The notes: generated by a model not told the origin, from the letters alone. A stretch of 10,064 nt of DNA from Methylocapsa sp. (GCA_003162995.1 PLUZ01000394.1:1-10064), one strand, 5' to 3'; shown: positions 1 to 7,872, numbered from the stretch's first letter. Translations and numbers: made by a program.

Positions 1-78
1 ACTGTATCGACGGCCGACGAAAGCGTATTCTTCCCGCTCCCCCGTGAGTTGCGCCAGGGCGCGTCAAACCAGAATTAA
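1..78 (+). CDS. Possible 3' end of an upstream gene (partial)
   Basis: Reading from the first base, one frame stays open for 25 codons and ends in TAA at 76-78; its C-terminus reads FFPLPRELRQGASNQN. Codon third positions are GC-leaning, as in neighbouring genes. That is weak support, since a 25-codon open stretch occurs by chance. No family is recognisable from this tail. Rhizobial genomes often have serB or a periplasmic protease near miaA, but nothing here identifies either. Bases 79-226 show no other gene and presumably hold the miaA promoter. Confidence 0.22.
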   Translation, partial: TVSTADESVFFPLPRELRQGASNQN

Positions 79-226
79 TTCAGCGCTTTTCCACCTCGAT
101 ACCTAAGGCGCTTGAGACGATGACCGCTTCGAATTGAATTTCTCAATTTCTCTTTTTTCTCGCATGATCTTATTCAATACGTGGGCACATTTTGGCTCAT
201 GCTCTACGTCCAACACGACGATCCGG

Positions 227-1162
227 TTGACAAAAGTATCGGCGATCCTCATCGCGGGGCCGACGGCGAGCGGCAAGTCGGCCTTGGCGCTGCGTCTTGC
301 TTGCGCCTTCGGCGGCGAGCTGATCAACGCCGATTCCATGCAGGTCTACCGCGATCTGCGCGTGTTGACGGCGCGTCCCGATCATGAGGACGAGGCTAAG
401 GCGCCACACCGTTTGTTTGGGCACGTCGACGGCGCGGTGAATTATTCGGCCGGGCTATGGCTCGCGGATGTTTCGCATGCGCTCAATGAGACAAAGCGCC
501 AAGGGCGCTTGCCGATTTTTGCCGGTGGCACGGGGCTTTATTTCAAGGCCCTGACGCAAGGGCTTTCCACGATTCCTCAGGTGCCCGAAGAGGTGCGCGC
601 AAAAGTCCGTGCGCGTGCGGCGGGTGTTGTGGTTGCTGAGTTGCACGCGAGCCTCATGCGGTGTGATCCAGCAACCGCGGCAAGGTTGCGGCCGACTGAT
701 CCGCAACGCATCTTGCGCGCCCTCGAAGTCTTCGAGGCGACCGGGAAAAGCCTCGTATCATTCCAAAACGAGCGGGCGCCGCCGCTTCTTGATGCGAAGG
801 ACGTCTTTGCGGTTTTCCTCACCACCGATCGAGAAGAGCTGAAGGCGCGGATCGATGTGCGTTTCGACGCCATGCTGCAAGCTGGCGCGCTGCAAGAGGC
901 GGCGAGGCTCCGCGCACGCCGCCTCGACCCCGCATTGCCGGTCATGCGCGCGCATGGCGTGCCGCATCTCATCGCGCATCTTAACGGCGATCTATCGCTT
1001 GCCGAGGCGGCAAGGCGGGCCAAACTTGACACGGCCCGCTACGCCAAGCGGCAATTGACCTTCGCGCGGCACCAGCTTGCTTCGTTCCTTTGGACGACCC
1101 CACAGGAAGCGGAGACACACGCCTTCGCGGTCTGCTCAGGCTTCAATGCCGCCAAAAAATAA
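227..1162 (+). CDS. miaA: tRNA dimethylallyltransferase MiaA
   Basis: MiaA transfers a dimethylallyl group from DMAPP to N6 of adenosine 37 in tRNAs that read UNN codons, the first step to ms2i6A; it acts in the cytosol. From the TTG at 227 the protein has 311 residues, the usual family length. It shows the P-loop GPTASGKS (11-18), the DSMQVYRDL motif (36-44) with the family's catalytic Asp, the [10 protein letters not shown] motif, [18 protein letters not shown], and the C-terminal [11 protein letters not shown] signature. The frame is also open upstream with ATGs at 134 and 164, but those extra residues ([15 protein letters not shown]) look unlike MiaA, whose conserved part starts at [15 protein letters not shown]. 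No good Shine-Dalgarno precedes the TTG, so the start is uncertain while the function is not. The 3' end overlaps the convergent DUF155 gene by 20 bp. Confidence 0.93.
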   Translation: MTKVSAILIAGPTASGKSALALRLACAFGGELINADSMQVYRDLRVLTARPDHEDEAKAPHRLFGHVDGAVNYSAGLWLADVSHALNETKRQGRLPIFAGGTGLYFKALTQGLSTIPQVPEEVRAKVRARAAGVVVAELHASLMRCDPATAARLRPTDPQRILRALEVFEATGKSLVSFQNERAPPLLDAKDVFAVFLTTDREELKARIDVRFDAMLQAGALQEAARLRARRLDPALPVMRAHGVPHLIAHLNGDLSLAEAARRAKLDTARYAKRQLTFARHQLASFLWTTPQEAETHAFAVCSGFNAAKK

Positions 1163-1967
1163 TCTGGCCGATGGTCAGCAGAATTTCGGCGACGATCAAG
1201 ATCACGATCGTCGCTTCGAGCCGTGTCGCCGTGTTGGCGTCGATCATGTCGGTGAGCGTTCGCGTGGTCTCGACGATCGTGTCGAGCTTGCGCTTTAAGG
1301 TTTCGGCGCGTTCCTTGAGTTCATATTCGTCTTCAAGCCTTGTGTAGAGCCGTTCGAGGTCGGGCCGGTCCCAGAGCACATCCGGCTTCTCCTCGACGGC
1401 GACGCGGCCCGAGACACGATGCTGGACGAGCAGCGTCTGGCCAATCAATTTCAGCATCGAGCGGCGCTTCCAGGGCGGCCGGCCATTTCGGGCAAGGTCG
1501 GCCGCGAAAGGCTCGATGATGTCGAAAACCGCATTGACTTCGCGTTCATCGCGGCCGAGCGAGACGCTTTTGGCAAGTGCGTCGGCGACAACGAGAAGAC
1601 GCTGCTCCGACAGGTCTTTCATCGTGATCGCGCCGCCCGGCGGGACCTTGTCGTCGAAGTCGGACGAAATTTCAAGGATGGCGGATTCGTCGTCGATATG
1701 TTCATGCGGTCCCGAAACCCGCAACTTAACGCGGGTAAGCACATCGTCTTCTTCGAGCGGCGACAGGCCGACCATGACCGCGACGCCGAAGCGGTAAAGG
1801 GCGACGAAGCCATTTGTCCCGGCATGAAAAGCGAGCGGTGTCGCGGAGATCATGTCGGAGCGCTCAAGACCTGCCGTGTCGATCCGGTCGCCGAGGAGCA
1901 GCGCACGGGCGGTGACACGGTTCGGGCCTTGCGAGGCTGGAAGAAGCTCTTTTTGCGGACTGGTCAT
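1143..1967 (-). CDS. RMD1/DUF155 family membrane-anchored protein
   Basis: A 274-residue protein from the ATG at 1967 ([14 protein letters not shown]). The frame stays open to 2051 with another start, but that extension is Arg-rich, unconserved in style and overlaps direct repeats. The body matches the RMD1/DUF155 (YagE-like) pattern: an N-terminal alpha/beta region with [12 protein letters not shown] and [17 protein letters not shown], then [22 protein letters not shown], a heptad-rich segment around [19 protein letters not shown] (about 200-245), and one C-terminal hydrophobic helix, [19 protein letters not shown], before a short tail. Fungal Rmd1/Rmd8 proteins are needed for meiotic nuclear division, and the mitochondrial homologue acts at the inner membrane. 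The bacterial role is unknown to me. The single C-terminal helix suggests tail anchoring to the inner membrane with the body in the cytosol. Its stop lies inside the convergent miaA 3' end. Confidence 0.85.
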   Translation of the reverse strand: MTSPQKELLPASQGPNRVTARALLLGDRIDTAGLERSDMISATPLAFHAGTNGFVALYRFGVAVMVGLSPLEEDDVLTRVKLRVSGPHEHIDDESAILEISSDFDDKVPPGGAITMKDLSEQRLLVVADALAKSVSLGRDEREVNAVFDIIEPFAADLARNGRPPWKRRSMLKLIGQTLLVQHRVSGRVAVEEKPDVLWDRPDLERLYTRLEDEYELKERAETLKRKLDTIVETTRTLTDMIDANTATRLEATIVILIVAEILLTIGQIIFWRH

Positions 1968-2024
1968 GGCCCATGAGTACAGGGCAAGGCGCGCGTTTGG
2001 AAGCCTCTTGCGCTGGATCCGCGC

Positions 2025-2051
2025 ATGGGCCAGGCAATATGGGCCAGGCAA
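2025..2051. repeat. Two 13-bp direct repeats, period 14
   Basis: ATGGGCCAGGCAA occurs at 2025-2037 and again at 2039-2051, one base apart. They lie 58 bp upstream of the DUF155 gene's chosen start; read on its strand they are TTGCCTGGCCCAT. They could bind a regulator of that gene or be a local slippage duplication. Confidence 0.7.
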
Positions 2052-2052
2052 G

Positions 2053-2067
2053 CTTGGCTAGGCCAAG
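2053..2067. promoter_or_regulatory. 6-bp perfect inverted repeat
   Basis: CTTGGC (2053-2058) and GCCAAG (2062-2067) flank the triplet TAG, directly beside the 13-bp direct repeats. There is no T tract, so a terminator is unlikely; an operator between the divergent DUF155 and ilvBN units is possible. A second imperfect hairpin lies at 2112-2135 (GGGC/GCCC plus TGTT/AACA). Confidence 0.3.
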
Positions 2068-2159
2068 AGCCGCTCCTCTTCACCAAAGAGGCCTCCATCG
2101 CGGGCTGAAAAGGGCTCTGTTGCATGGAACAGCCCGGCGCCTTCCCCGAACAAACCTTA

Positions 2160-2188
2160 TTGACCGTCCCTCGCGCATCGGCTATGGA
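2160..2188 (+). promoter_or_regulatory. Sigma70-type promoter of ilvBN
   Basis: TTGACC (2160-2165) and TATGGA (2183-2188) are separated by exactly 17 bases, close to the TTGACA/TATAAT consensus. Transcription would start near 2194-2196, about 25 bases before the leader peptide start at 2220. This also removes the in-frame ATG at 2184 as a leader start, because it lies inside the -10 box. Confidence 0.6.
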
Positions 2189-2219
2189 GGAAAAGTCCAC
2201 TATTGGCAGGGAGCCTCCC

Positions 2220-2270
2220 GTGAACAGCATTCTTATCGTAGCGCGCGCGCCGGAAAAGGGTCGGAAATAG
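2220..2270 (+). CDS. ilvB leader peptide with Ile-Leu-Ile-Val control codons
   Basis: A 16-codon reading frame, MNSILIVARAPEKGRK then TAG, starts with GTG at 2220. A strong Shine-Dalgarno AGGGAG (2208-2213) lies 6 bases upstream. Codons 4-7 are ATT CTT ATC GTA, coding the three amino acids made by the downstream pathway. Attenuated branched-chain amino acid operons use such runs as control codons: shortage of charged tRNA stalls the ribosome there. The peptide itself probably has no function. The frame is also open upstream (ATG at 2184 and 2124), but both ATGs are at or before the predicted promoter -10 box. It sits between a good promoter and an intrinsic terminator, 113 bases before ilvB. 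Confidence 0.72.
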   Translation: MNSILIVARAPEKGRK

Positions 2271-2302
2271 GTTCCGTTTACCCTCAACTGGCGCATATCC
2301 GG

Positions 2303-2322
2303 GGCCCTCAGGGGCCTTTTTT
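2303..2322 (+). terminator. Intrinsic terminator of the ilvB attenuator
   Basis: GGCCC (2303-2307) pairs with GGGCC (2312-2316) around the loop TCAG and is followed at once by six T (2317-2322). It lies 32 bases after the leader stop and 60 bases before the ilvB ATG. A competing pairing is visible: AGGGTC at 2257-2262, in leader codons 12-15, can pair with GGCCCT at 2303-2308 (one G-U pair). A ribosome stalled on the Ile-Leu-Ile-Val codons would leave 2257-2262 free and prevent the terminator, while a ribosome at the stop would cover it and allow termination. A further hairpin CGGAA/TTCCG (2262-2266/2272-2276) surrounds the leader stop. The pairing was done by eye, without energy calculation. 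Confidence 0.75.
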
Positions 2323-2382
2323 ATTGCCCAAATCCAGGAATTCGCAAACAATCTTTCCGGAACAGGACCCTTGGAGCAAGAG

Positions 2383-4143
2383 ATGACCAATCTAATGACC
2401 GGCGCGGAAATGGTCGTCCGGGCGTTGCGGGATCAGGGAGTCGAAACGATTTTCGGCTATCCGGGCGGCGCTGTTCTGCCAATTTACGATGCCCTGTTCC
2501 ACCAAAAACACATCAAGCATGTGCTGGTGCGCCATGAACAGGGGGCGGCCCATGCGGCAGAAGGCTTCGCCCGTTCGAGCGGCAAGGCTGGCGTGCTTTT
2601 GGTGACCTCGGGTCCCGGCGCCACCAATGCGGTGACCGGCTTGACCGATGCCCTTATGGATTCGATCCCGGTGGTCTGCATCACCGGTCAGGTGCCGACC
2701 CATCTCATCGGCTCCGACGCCTTTCAGGAATGCGATACCGTCGGCATCACAAGGCACTGCACCAAGCATAATTACCTGGTCCGTCAGATCGAGGACTTGC
2801 CGCGCATTTTGCACGAGGCCTTTTACGTGGCCCAGAATGGGCGTCCGGGTCCGGTTGTTATCGATATTCCGAAGGATGTGCAATTCGCGATCGGCACCTA
2901 TATCGGGCCGCGCAACATCGAGCATAAGACCTATAGGCCGAGACTCGATGGCGATCCGGATCGGATCGAGCAGGCGGCTCTGCTCATGGCGTCGGCGCGG
3001 CGTCCCATCTTTTATACCGGCGGCGGCATCATCAATTCGGGTCCCGAGGCATCGCGTCTGCTGCGTGAACTCGCCGGCCTAACCGGGTTTCCGGTCACTT
3101 CGACTTTGATGGGGCTCGGGGCCTATCCGGCGTCGGCCAAGAATTGGCTCGGCATGCTCGGCATGCACGGCACCTATGAAGCCAATAACGCGATGCATGA
3201 TTGCGATGTGATGATCGCGATCGGCGCCCGCTTCGACGATCGCATCACCGGACGGCTCGACGCGTTTTCGCCTGGCTCGAAGAAGATCCATATCGACATC
3301 GATCCGTCCTCGATCAACAAGAATGTGAAAGTCGATCTCGGCATTGTCGGCGATTGCACGCATGTGCTGCGCCAGCTCATTGACGTATGGCGGGGCCGGG
3401 ACCTTGCGCCAGACACAGTGGCGCTCGCCAAATGGCAGGCGCAAATCGAGAAATGGCGGTCGCGCAAGTCGCTGTCCTTCAAGAACTCGAAGGAGGTGAT
3501 CAAGCCGCAATATGCGGTGCAGCGTCTTTACGAATTGACGAAAGGGCGAGACACCTACATCACGACCGAGGTCGGCCAGCATCAAATGTGGGCGGCGCAG
3601 CACTACCATTTCGAGGCGCCGAACCGCTGGTTGACATCGGGTGGTCTCGGCACAATGGGCTATGGGCTTCCGGCGGCGATCGGCGCCCAGATGGCGCATC
3701 CGGGCGCCCTTGTCATCGACATCGCCGGCGAGGCCTCGATCCTCATGAACATCCAAGAGCTTTCGACTGCGGCGCAATACCGCCTGCCGGTCAAGATCTT
3801 CATCCTCAACAATGAATATATGGGGATGGTGCGGCAATGGCAGGAACTCCTGCATGGCGGCCGCTATTCCGAGAGCTACTCGGAAGCGTTGCCGGATTTC
3901 GTCAAGCTCGCGGAAGCCTATGGTGCGCATGGCATCCGCTGCTCGGACCCGGCCAAACTCGACGAAGCCATCATGGAGATGCTGGAGACGCCCAAAACGG
4001 TCATCTTCGATTGCGTCGTCGACAAGAACGAAAATTGCCTGCCGATGATTCCCTCCGGCAAGGCGCATAATGAGATGATTCTGCCCGGTCACGACGCGGA
4101 ACTCGAAACCGCGGTCGATGCTGCCGGCAAGATGCTGGTGTAA
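2383..4143 (+). CDS. ilvB: Acetohydroxyacid synthase large (catalytic) subunit
   Basis: A ThDP-, Mg- and FAD-dependent enzyme that condenses pyruvate with pyruvate or 2-ketobutyrate to acetolactate or acetohydroxybutyrate, the committed step to Val, Leu and Ile. From the ATG at 2383 (GGAG at 2373-2376, 6 bases away) it has 586 residues, normal for the family; a TTG at 2371 would add four. The N-terminal ThDP domain has GYPGGAVLPIYDAL and the catalytic Glu in VRHEQGAAHAAEGFAR (Glu 52). The middle domain contains GARFDDRITG and the C-terminal ThDP domain ends in NNEYMGMVRQWQ. The ThDP motif reads AGEASILMN, with Glu 450 where families normally have the metal-binding Asp (GDG or GDA), 26 residues before the Asn pair. 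Everything else looks intact, so I expect an active enzyme. It is preceded by the attenuator and followed 4 bp later by ilvN. Confidence 0.96.
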   Translation: MTNLMTGAEMVVRALRDQGVETIFGYPGGAVLPIYDALFHQKHIKHVLVRHEQGAAHAAEGFARSSGKAGVLLVTSGPGATNAVTGLTDALMDSIPVVCITGQVPTHLIGSDAFQECDTVGITRHCTKHNYLVRQIEDLPRILHEAFYVAQNGRPGPVVIDIPKDVQFAIGTYIGPRNIEHKTYRPRLDGDPDRIEQAALLMASARRPIFYTGGGIINSGPEASRLLRELAGLTGFPVTSTLMGLGAYPASAKNWLGMLGMHGTYEANNAMHDCDVMIAIGARFDDRITGRLDAFSPGSKKIHIDIDPSSINKNVKVDLGIVGDCTHVLRQLIDVWRGRDLAPDTVALAKWQAQIEKWRSRKSLSFKNSKEVIKPQYAVQRLYELTKGRDTYITTEVGQHQMWAAQHYHFEAPNRWLTSGGLGTMGYGLPAAIGAQMAHPGALVIDIAGEASILMNIQELSTAAQYRLPVKIFILNNEYMGMVRQWQELLHGGRYSESYSEALPDFVKLAEAYGAHGIRCSDPAKLDEAIMEMLETPKTVIFDCVVDKNENCLPMIPSGKAHNEMILPGHDAELETAVDAAGKMLV

Positions 4144-4147
4144 TCAC

Positions 4148-4699
4148 ATGAACGCTCCGGCGGCGCCCCTTTCGCCCTATTCCTCGGCCATCGGCAAGCC
4201 CAATATCGAGGTGCATACGCTCTCGGTTCTGGTCGATAATGAGCCGGGTGTGCTCGCCCGCGTCGTCGGGCTTTTTTCCGGACGAGGCTATAATATTGAG
4301 AGCCTCACGGTTGCCGAGGTGGCGCATGCGGAACATCTTTCCCGCATCACCATCGTCACCTCGGGCACGCCCGAGGCAATCGAGCAGATCGGCCATCAGC
4401 TGGAGCGGCTCGTGCCCATCCACAAGGTCACCGATCTGACCTTGCGCGGCAACGCCGTCGAGCGCGAGCTGGCGATGATCAAGGTCGCGGGCACGGGGCA
4501 AGATCGCGATGAGGCCTTGCGGCTTGCCGATGCCTTTCGCGCGCGGGTGATCGATGCCTCGATCGAGAGCTTTGTGTTCGAGCTGACCGGCGCCGTCGGC
4601 AAGATCGATCAGTTCATCGAACTCATGCGCCCGATCGGCCTCGTCGAAGTATCGCGCACCGGCGTCGCCGCCATGTCGCGCGGGCCAAATCCAACGTGA
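4148..4699 (+). CDS. ilvN: Acetohydroxyacid synthase small (regulatory) subunit
   Basis: A 183-residue regulatory partner of IlvB that raises its activity and normally confers feedback inhibition by valine. An ACT domain covers about residues 22-97, with the effector-site loop in LSVLVDNEPGVLARVVGLF (25-43) and GRGYNIESLTV (45-55). The C-terminal ALS_ss domain follows, with RELAMIKV and VFELTGAVGKIDQFIELM. The start at 4148 lies 4 bp after the ilvB stop, which implies co-transcription and probably translational coupling; a start at 4118 would overlap ilvB and adds residues unlike the family. The first 20 residues, rich in Ala, Pro and Ser, are a longer lead than in enterobacterial IlvN/IlvH. 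It may equally be called ilvH, since naming depends on the isozyme. It ends 21 bp before the convergent aldo/keto reductase gene. Confidence 0.95.
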   Translation: MNAPAAPLSPYSSAIGKPNIEVHTLSVLVDNEPGVLARVVGLFSGRGYNIESLTVAEVAHAEHLSRITIVTSGTPEAIEQIGHQLERLVPIHKVTDLTLRGNAVERELAMIKVAGTGQDRDEALRLADAFRARVIDASIESFVFELTGAVGKIDQFIELMRPIGLVEVSRTGVAAMSRGPNPT

Positions 4700-4704
4700 G
4701 TATG

Positions 4705-4739
4705 GCCGCCGCTGGTCCGCTCAGGATCGCACCGGCGGC
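4705..4739. terminator. Possible bidirectional hairpin between ilvN and the AKR gene
   Basis: GCCGCC (4705-4710) plus GGT (4714-4716) can pair with ACC (4731-4733) plus GGCGGC (4734-4739), leaving a 3-base bulge. It overlaps the 3' end of the convergent AKR gene. There is no T tract, so termination is only a possibility. Confidence 0.25.
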
Positions 4740-5743
4740 GCCATGAATTCCGGTCCGATAGGATCTTTGATCGTCTCACGGAGGATCTGGTCGATCTCGT
4801 TCTTGACCGACGCATCGAGCGGCCAGCCGAACAGCTCATCGACCGGTTGCAGTTGACCGGGGTGGCGCGCGCCCCACAGCGCCGTGGTGATTCCTTGGTC
4901 GAGCATCCAACGGACCGCCAAGTGAATGACGCGCTTGCCGAAACGGTCCCGGGCGAGGCGATCGAGCCGTTGCACGGCGGCGAGATATTGACCGAATCGA
5001 GGTTGCTGAAATTTCGGGTCGGTGCGGCGTAAATCATCGCCGCTGAAAGCTGTATCTGCTTGCATCCGGCCAGACAAAAGCCCCCGGCACAAAGCGCCGT
5101 AACCGAAAATCGCAATCTTGTTTTTGCGGCAATAGGGTAGAATCTCCGCCTCGATTTCCCGTTCGAACAAATTATAAGGCGGCTGCAGCACATGGATCGG
5201 CGCAGTGCGGCGGAACTGCTCCATCTGGCCGGTGGAGAAATTGCTGACGCCGATGGCGCCGATCTTTCCCTCCTTGAACAGCCTATGCATCGCCTCCGCT
5301 GTTTCTTCGATCGGGGTCTGCGGGTCCGGCCAGTGGACCTGGTAGATATCGATGTGATCGGTGCGAAGCCTACGAAGCGAGTCTTCGAACTCGCGCTTGA
5401 TCCGATCCCGGCTGGCATTGCGAAAAATCTTGCCGTCCTTCCATTCAAGCCCGACCTTCGTGGCGATGACCACGCGCGACCGCAGGCCGCCTTCAGCGAT
5501 TGCCTTGCCAACGATTTCTTCCGAGCGGCCGAACCCATAGACGGGAGCGGTATCGACGACAGTAATGCCATGATTCAAGGCGGCTTGAATGGTGGAAACC
5601 GATTCGGCTTCGTCGGTTCCGCCCCACATCCAGCCGCCAATGGCCCAGGTGCCGATTGCGATACGCGAAACCTTCAGCGACGTGCCGGGGATATCAGAAA
5701 ATTCCATGTGACTCTCAAGAGTATTGGCGAGTTGTGCCATCAT
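4721..5743 (-). CDS. Aldo/keto reductase
   Basis: A 340-residue NAD(P)H-dependent oxidoreductase of the AKR superfamily, (alpha/beta)8 barrel. The catalytic tetrad is visible: Asp 64 and Tyr 69 in VVDTAPVYGFGRSEEIVG, Lys 96 in VIATKVGLEW, and His 137 in IYQVHWPDP. GAIGVSNFS and LRRLRTDHIDIYQVHW are also typical, and the C-terminal part has the cofactor-site-like GITTALWGARHPGQL. The closest pattern is the YajO/Tas-like AKR group that acts on small aldehydes and ketones; the substrate cannot be read from sequence. A Shine-Dalgarno GGAG lies just upstream of two adjacent ATGs (5743, 5740), so either is likely; an ATG at 5707 with GAGAG upstream is an alternative that would remove 12 unconserved residues. 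The gene converges on ilvN and diverges from ilvC, with no obvious link to branched-chain synthesis. Confidence 0.93.
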   Translation of the reverse strand: MMAQLANTLESHMEFSDIPGTSLKVSRIAIGTWAIGGWMWGGTDEAESVSTIQAALNHGITVVDTAPVYGFGRSEEIVGKAIAEGGLRSRVVIATKVGLEWKDGKIFRNASRDRIKREFEDSLRRLRTDHIDIYQVHWPDPQTPIEETAEAMHRLFKEGKIGAIGVSNFSTGQMEQFRRTAPIHVLQPPYNLFEREIEAEILPYCRKNKIAIFGYGALCRGLLSGRMQADTAFSGDDLRRTDPKFQQPRFGQYLAAVQRLDRLARDRFGKRVIHLAVRWMLDQGITTALWGARHPGQLQPVDELFGWPLDASVKNEIDQILRETIKDPIGPEFMAPPVRS

Positions 5744-7173
<1,430 letters not shown>

Positions 7174-7201
7174 GGAACGTAAAGGCAATCTGGCCGCACG
7201 C

Positions 7202-7215
7202 GATTCCGTGGAATC
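7202..7215. repeat. 6-bp inverted repeat after ilvC
   Basis: GATTCC (7202-7207) and GGAATC (7210-7215) flank GT, 28 bp after the ilvC stop. The loop is too tight for a full stem and no T run follows, so it is a poor terminator candidate. Confidence 0.25.
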
Positions 7216-7216
7216 C

Positions 7217-7245
7217 TTGCCGACGCTGACATGATCATGTATATG
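7217..7245 (+). promoter_or_regulatory. Promoter of the RHH/coiled-coil pair
   Basis: TTGCCG (7217-7222) and TATATG (7240-7245) are 17 bases apart. The -10 box lies at the junction of the two 12-bp repeats, so a protein bound there would block RNA polymerase. CTGACA at 7226-7231 with a downstream TGTATA is an alternative. Confidence 0.4.
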
Positions 7246-7254
7246 ATCATGTAT
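7229..7254. promoter_or_regulatory. Tandem 12-bp palindromic repeats, likely operator
   Basis: ATGATCATGTAT occurs twice without a gap (7231-7242 and 7243-7254), each with the palindromic core ATGATCAT. The left copy with two preceding bases is a perfect 12-bp palindrome, ACATGATCATGT (7229-7240). The repeats lie just before the Shine-Dalgarno of a ribbon-helix-helix gene. RHH repressors typically bind such tandem short palindromes over their own promoters, so autoregulation is the natural reading; this is inference. Confidence 0.6.
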
Positions 7255-7271
7255 ATGGTGAGGAGCCTGGA

Positions 7272-7547
7272 ATGAGCCTGGCGAGCGAGAGATTGGTTAT
7301 CCCGATCACGGCGAAAGACAAGGCGCGCGTCGAGCGAAAGGCGGCTATGGCGGGCAGACTATCGACGGCCGAATTCGTCCGGCGGGCCGCGCTCAATTAT
7401 GAACCAGCTGATGAGGCGGCGGCAGCTGAGTTGCGCGGCCTCGTCGCGGGTTTCGAAGAGCTGCATGCGAACACGCTCGCTCAGCTTGATCGCACCGACG
7501 CGGCTCTCGACGCGGCACTTGCGCATTTCAACCGGGACCGCGTGTGA
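7272..7547 (+). CDS. Ribbon-helix-helix-like DNA-binding protein
   Basis: A 91-residue protein with AGGAG at 7261-7265, 6 bases before the ATG. The N-terminus fits a ribbon-helix-helix fold: a beta strand RLVIPIT (7-13), helix A AKDKARVERKAAMAG (14-28), a turn with GRLS, and helix B TAEFVRRAALNY (32-43). Residues 45-86 form an Ala/Leu-rich helix that could extend the dimer or bind the partner. The role is probably transcription repression, most likely of its own operon through the tandem palindromes at 7229-7254. Similar RHH proteins serve as antitoxins, plasmid copy regulators or relaxosome proteins; nothing here decides between these. The stop overlaps the next start by 4 bp (GTGA), so the two are translationally coupled. 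Confidence 0.78.
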   Translation: MSLASERLVIPITAKDKARVERKAAMAGRLSTAEFVRRAALNYEPADEAAAAELRGLVAGFEELHANTLAQLDRTDAALDAALAHFNRDRV

Positions 7548-7804
7548 GCGGTATCGGCGATGCATTGAAGGCGATCAGACAGGCGATCCTGCTTGAGGAG
7601 CGTATTACAAGCCAGAGCAAGAAGCTTGAACAATTGGCCGTGAGCGTCGTCGAAATGGACAAACGGCTGGCGGCGCTCGAAGGCCGTATGGAGGGTTTTC
7701 TCGCCGCGGCTTCGGCGTTCGGCAGCGGCGCTAGGCGTCCGGCAAAACTGATCGAGGCGGCCCCCAAGGAGCGGTCAAACCCGCCGCCAGCGCAAGAGCC
7801 TTGA
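7544..7804 (+). CDS. Small coiled-coil protein, partner of the RHH protein
   Basis: An 86-residue protein starting with GTG at 7544 that overlaps the RHH gene stop by 4 bp. I recognise no named family. Residues about 8-57 form an amphipathic helix with hydrophobic heptad spacing (LLEERITSQSKKLEQL, then VVEMDKRLAALEGRMEGFL). The last 28 residues are Pro-, Ala- and Lys-rich and probably disordered. There is no signal peptide, membrane helix or catalytic motif, and no resemblance to ParE, RelE or VapC toxins. The coupling suggests that it acts with the RHH protein, for example as a complex partner through the coiled coil. The unit is closed by a strong hairpin 9 bp downstream. Confidence 0.75.
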   Translation: MSGIGDALKAIRQAILLEERITSQSKKLEQLAVSVVEMDKRLAALEGRMEGFLAAASAFGSGARRPAKLIEAAPKERSNPPPAQEP

Positions 7805-7813
7805 AGAAAGCCC

Positions 7814-7845
7814 CTTTGCCGGGGTTTCGCGAGACCCCGGCAAAG
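7814..7845. terminator. Long GC-rich hairpin after the coiled-coil gene
   Basis: CTTTGCCGGGGT (7814-7825) pairs with ACCCCGGCAAAG (7834-7845); an inner G-U and T-A pair extend the stem to 14 bp around a CGCG loop. It begins 9 bp after the stop at 7804. The downstream T tract is poor, so it may act as a Rho-independent terminator of modest strength or as an mRNA 3' stabiliser. Confidence 0.65.
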
Positions 7846-7872
7846 CTTAAACCTTGTCGGCAAACAAAGTGA

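Noticed and set aside
1419..1976. 185-codon + strand frame opposite the DUF155 gene
   Set aside because: Antisense to a gene with recognisable domain and membrane helix; no family features of its own.
2184..2270. Longer ilvB leader peptide starting at ATG 2184 (or 2124)
   Set aside because: ATG 2184 lies within the predicted -10 box and 2124 is upstream of the promoter. GTG 2220 has the strong Shine-Dalgarno.
3079..4092. Long open frame on the - strand inside ilvB (337 codons), with others at 2392-2925 and 3174-3503
   Set aside because: Fully antisense to a clear ilvB. The translations are Arg/His-rich without motifs, as expected from GC-rich shadow frames.
4609..5571. 320-codon - strand frame overlapping the aldo/keto reductase and the ilvN end
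   Set aside because: Arg- and Ser-rich, overlaps a gene with an intact catalytic tetrad in another frame.
7272..7804. Classical type II toxin-antitoxin operon
   Set aside because: The first gene could be an antitoxin, but the second has no toxin fold or catalytic residues that I can see. Reported as an unknown pair instead.
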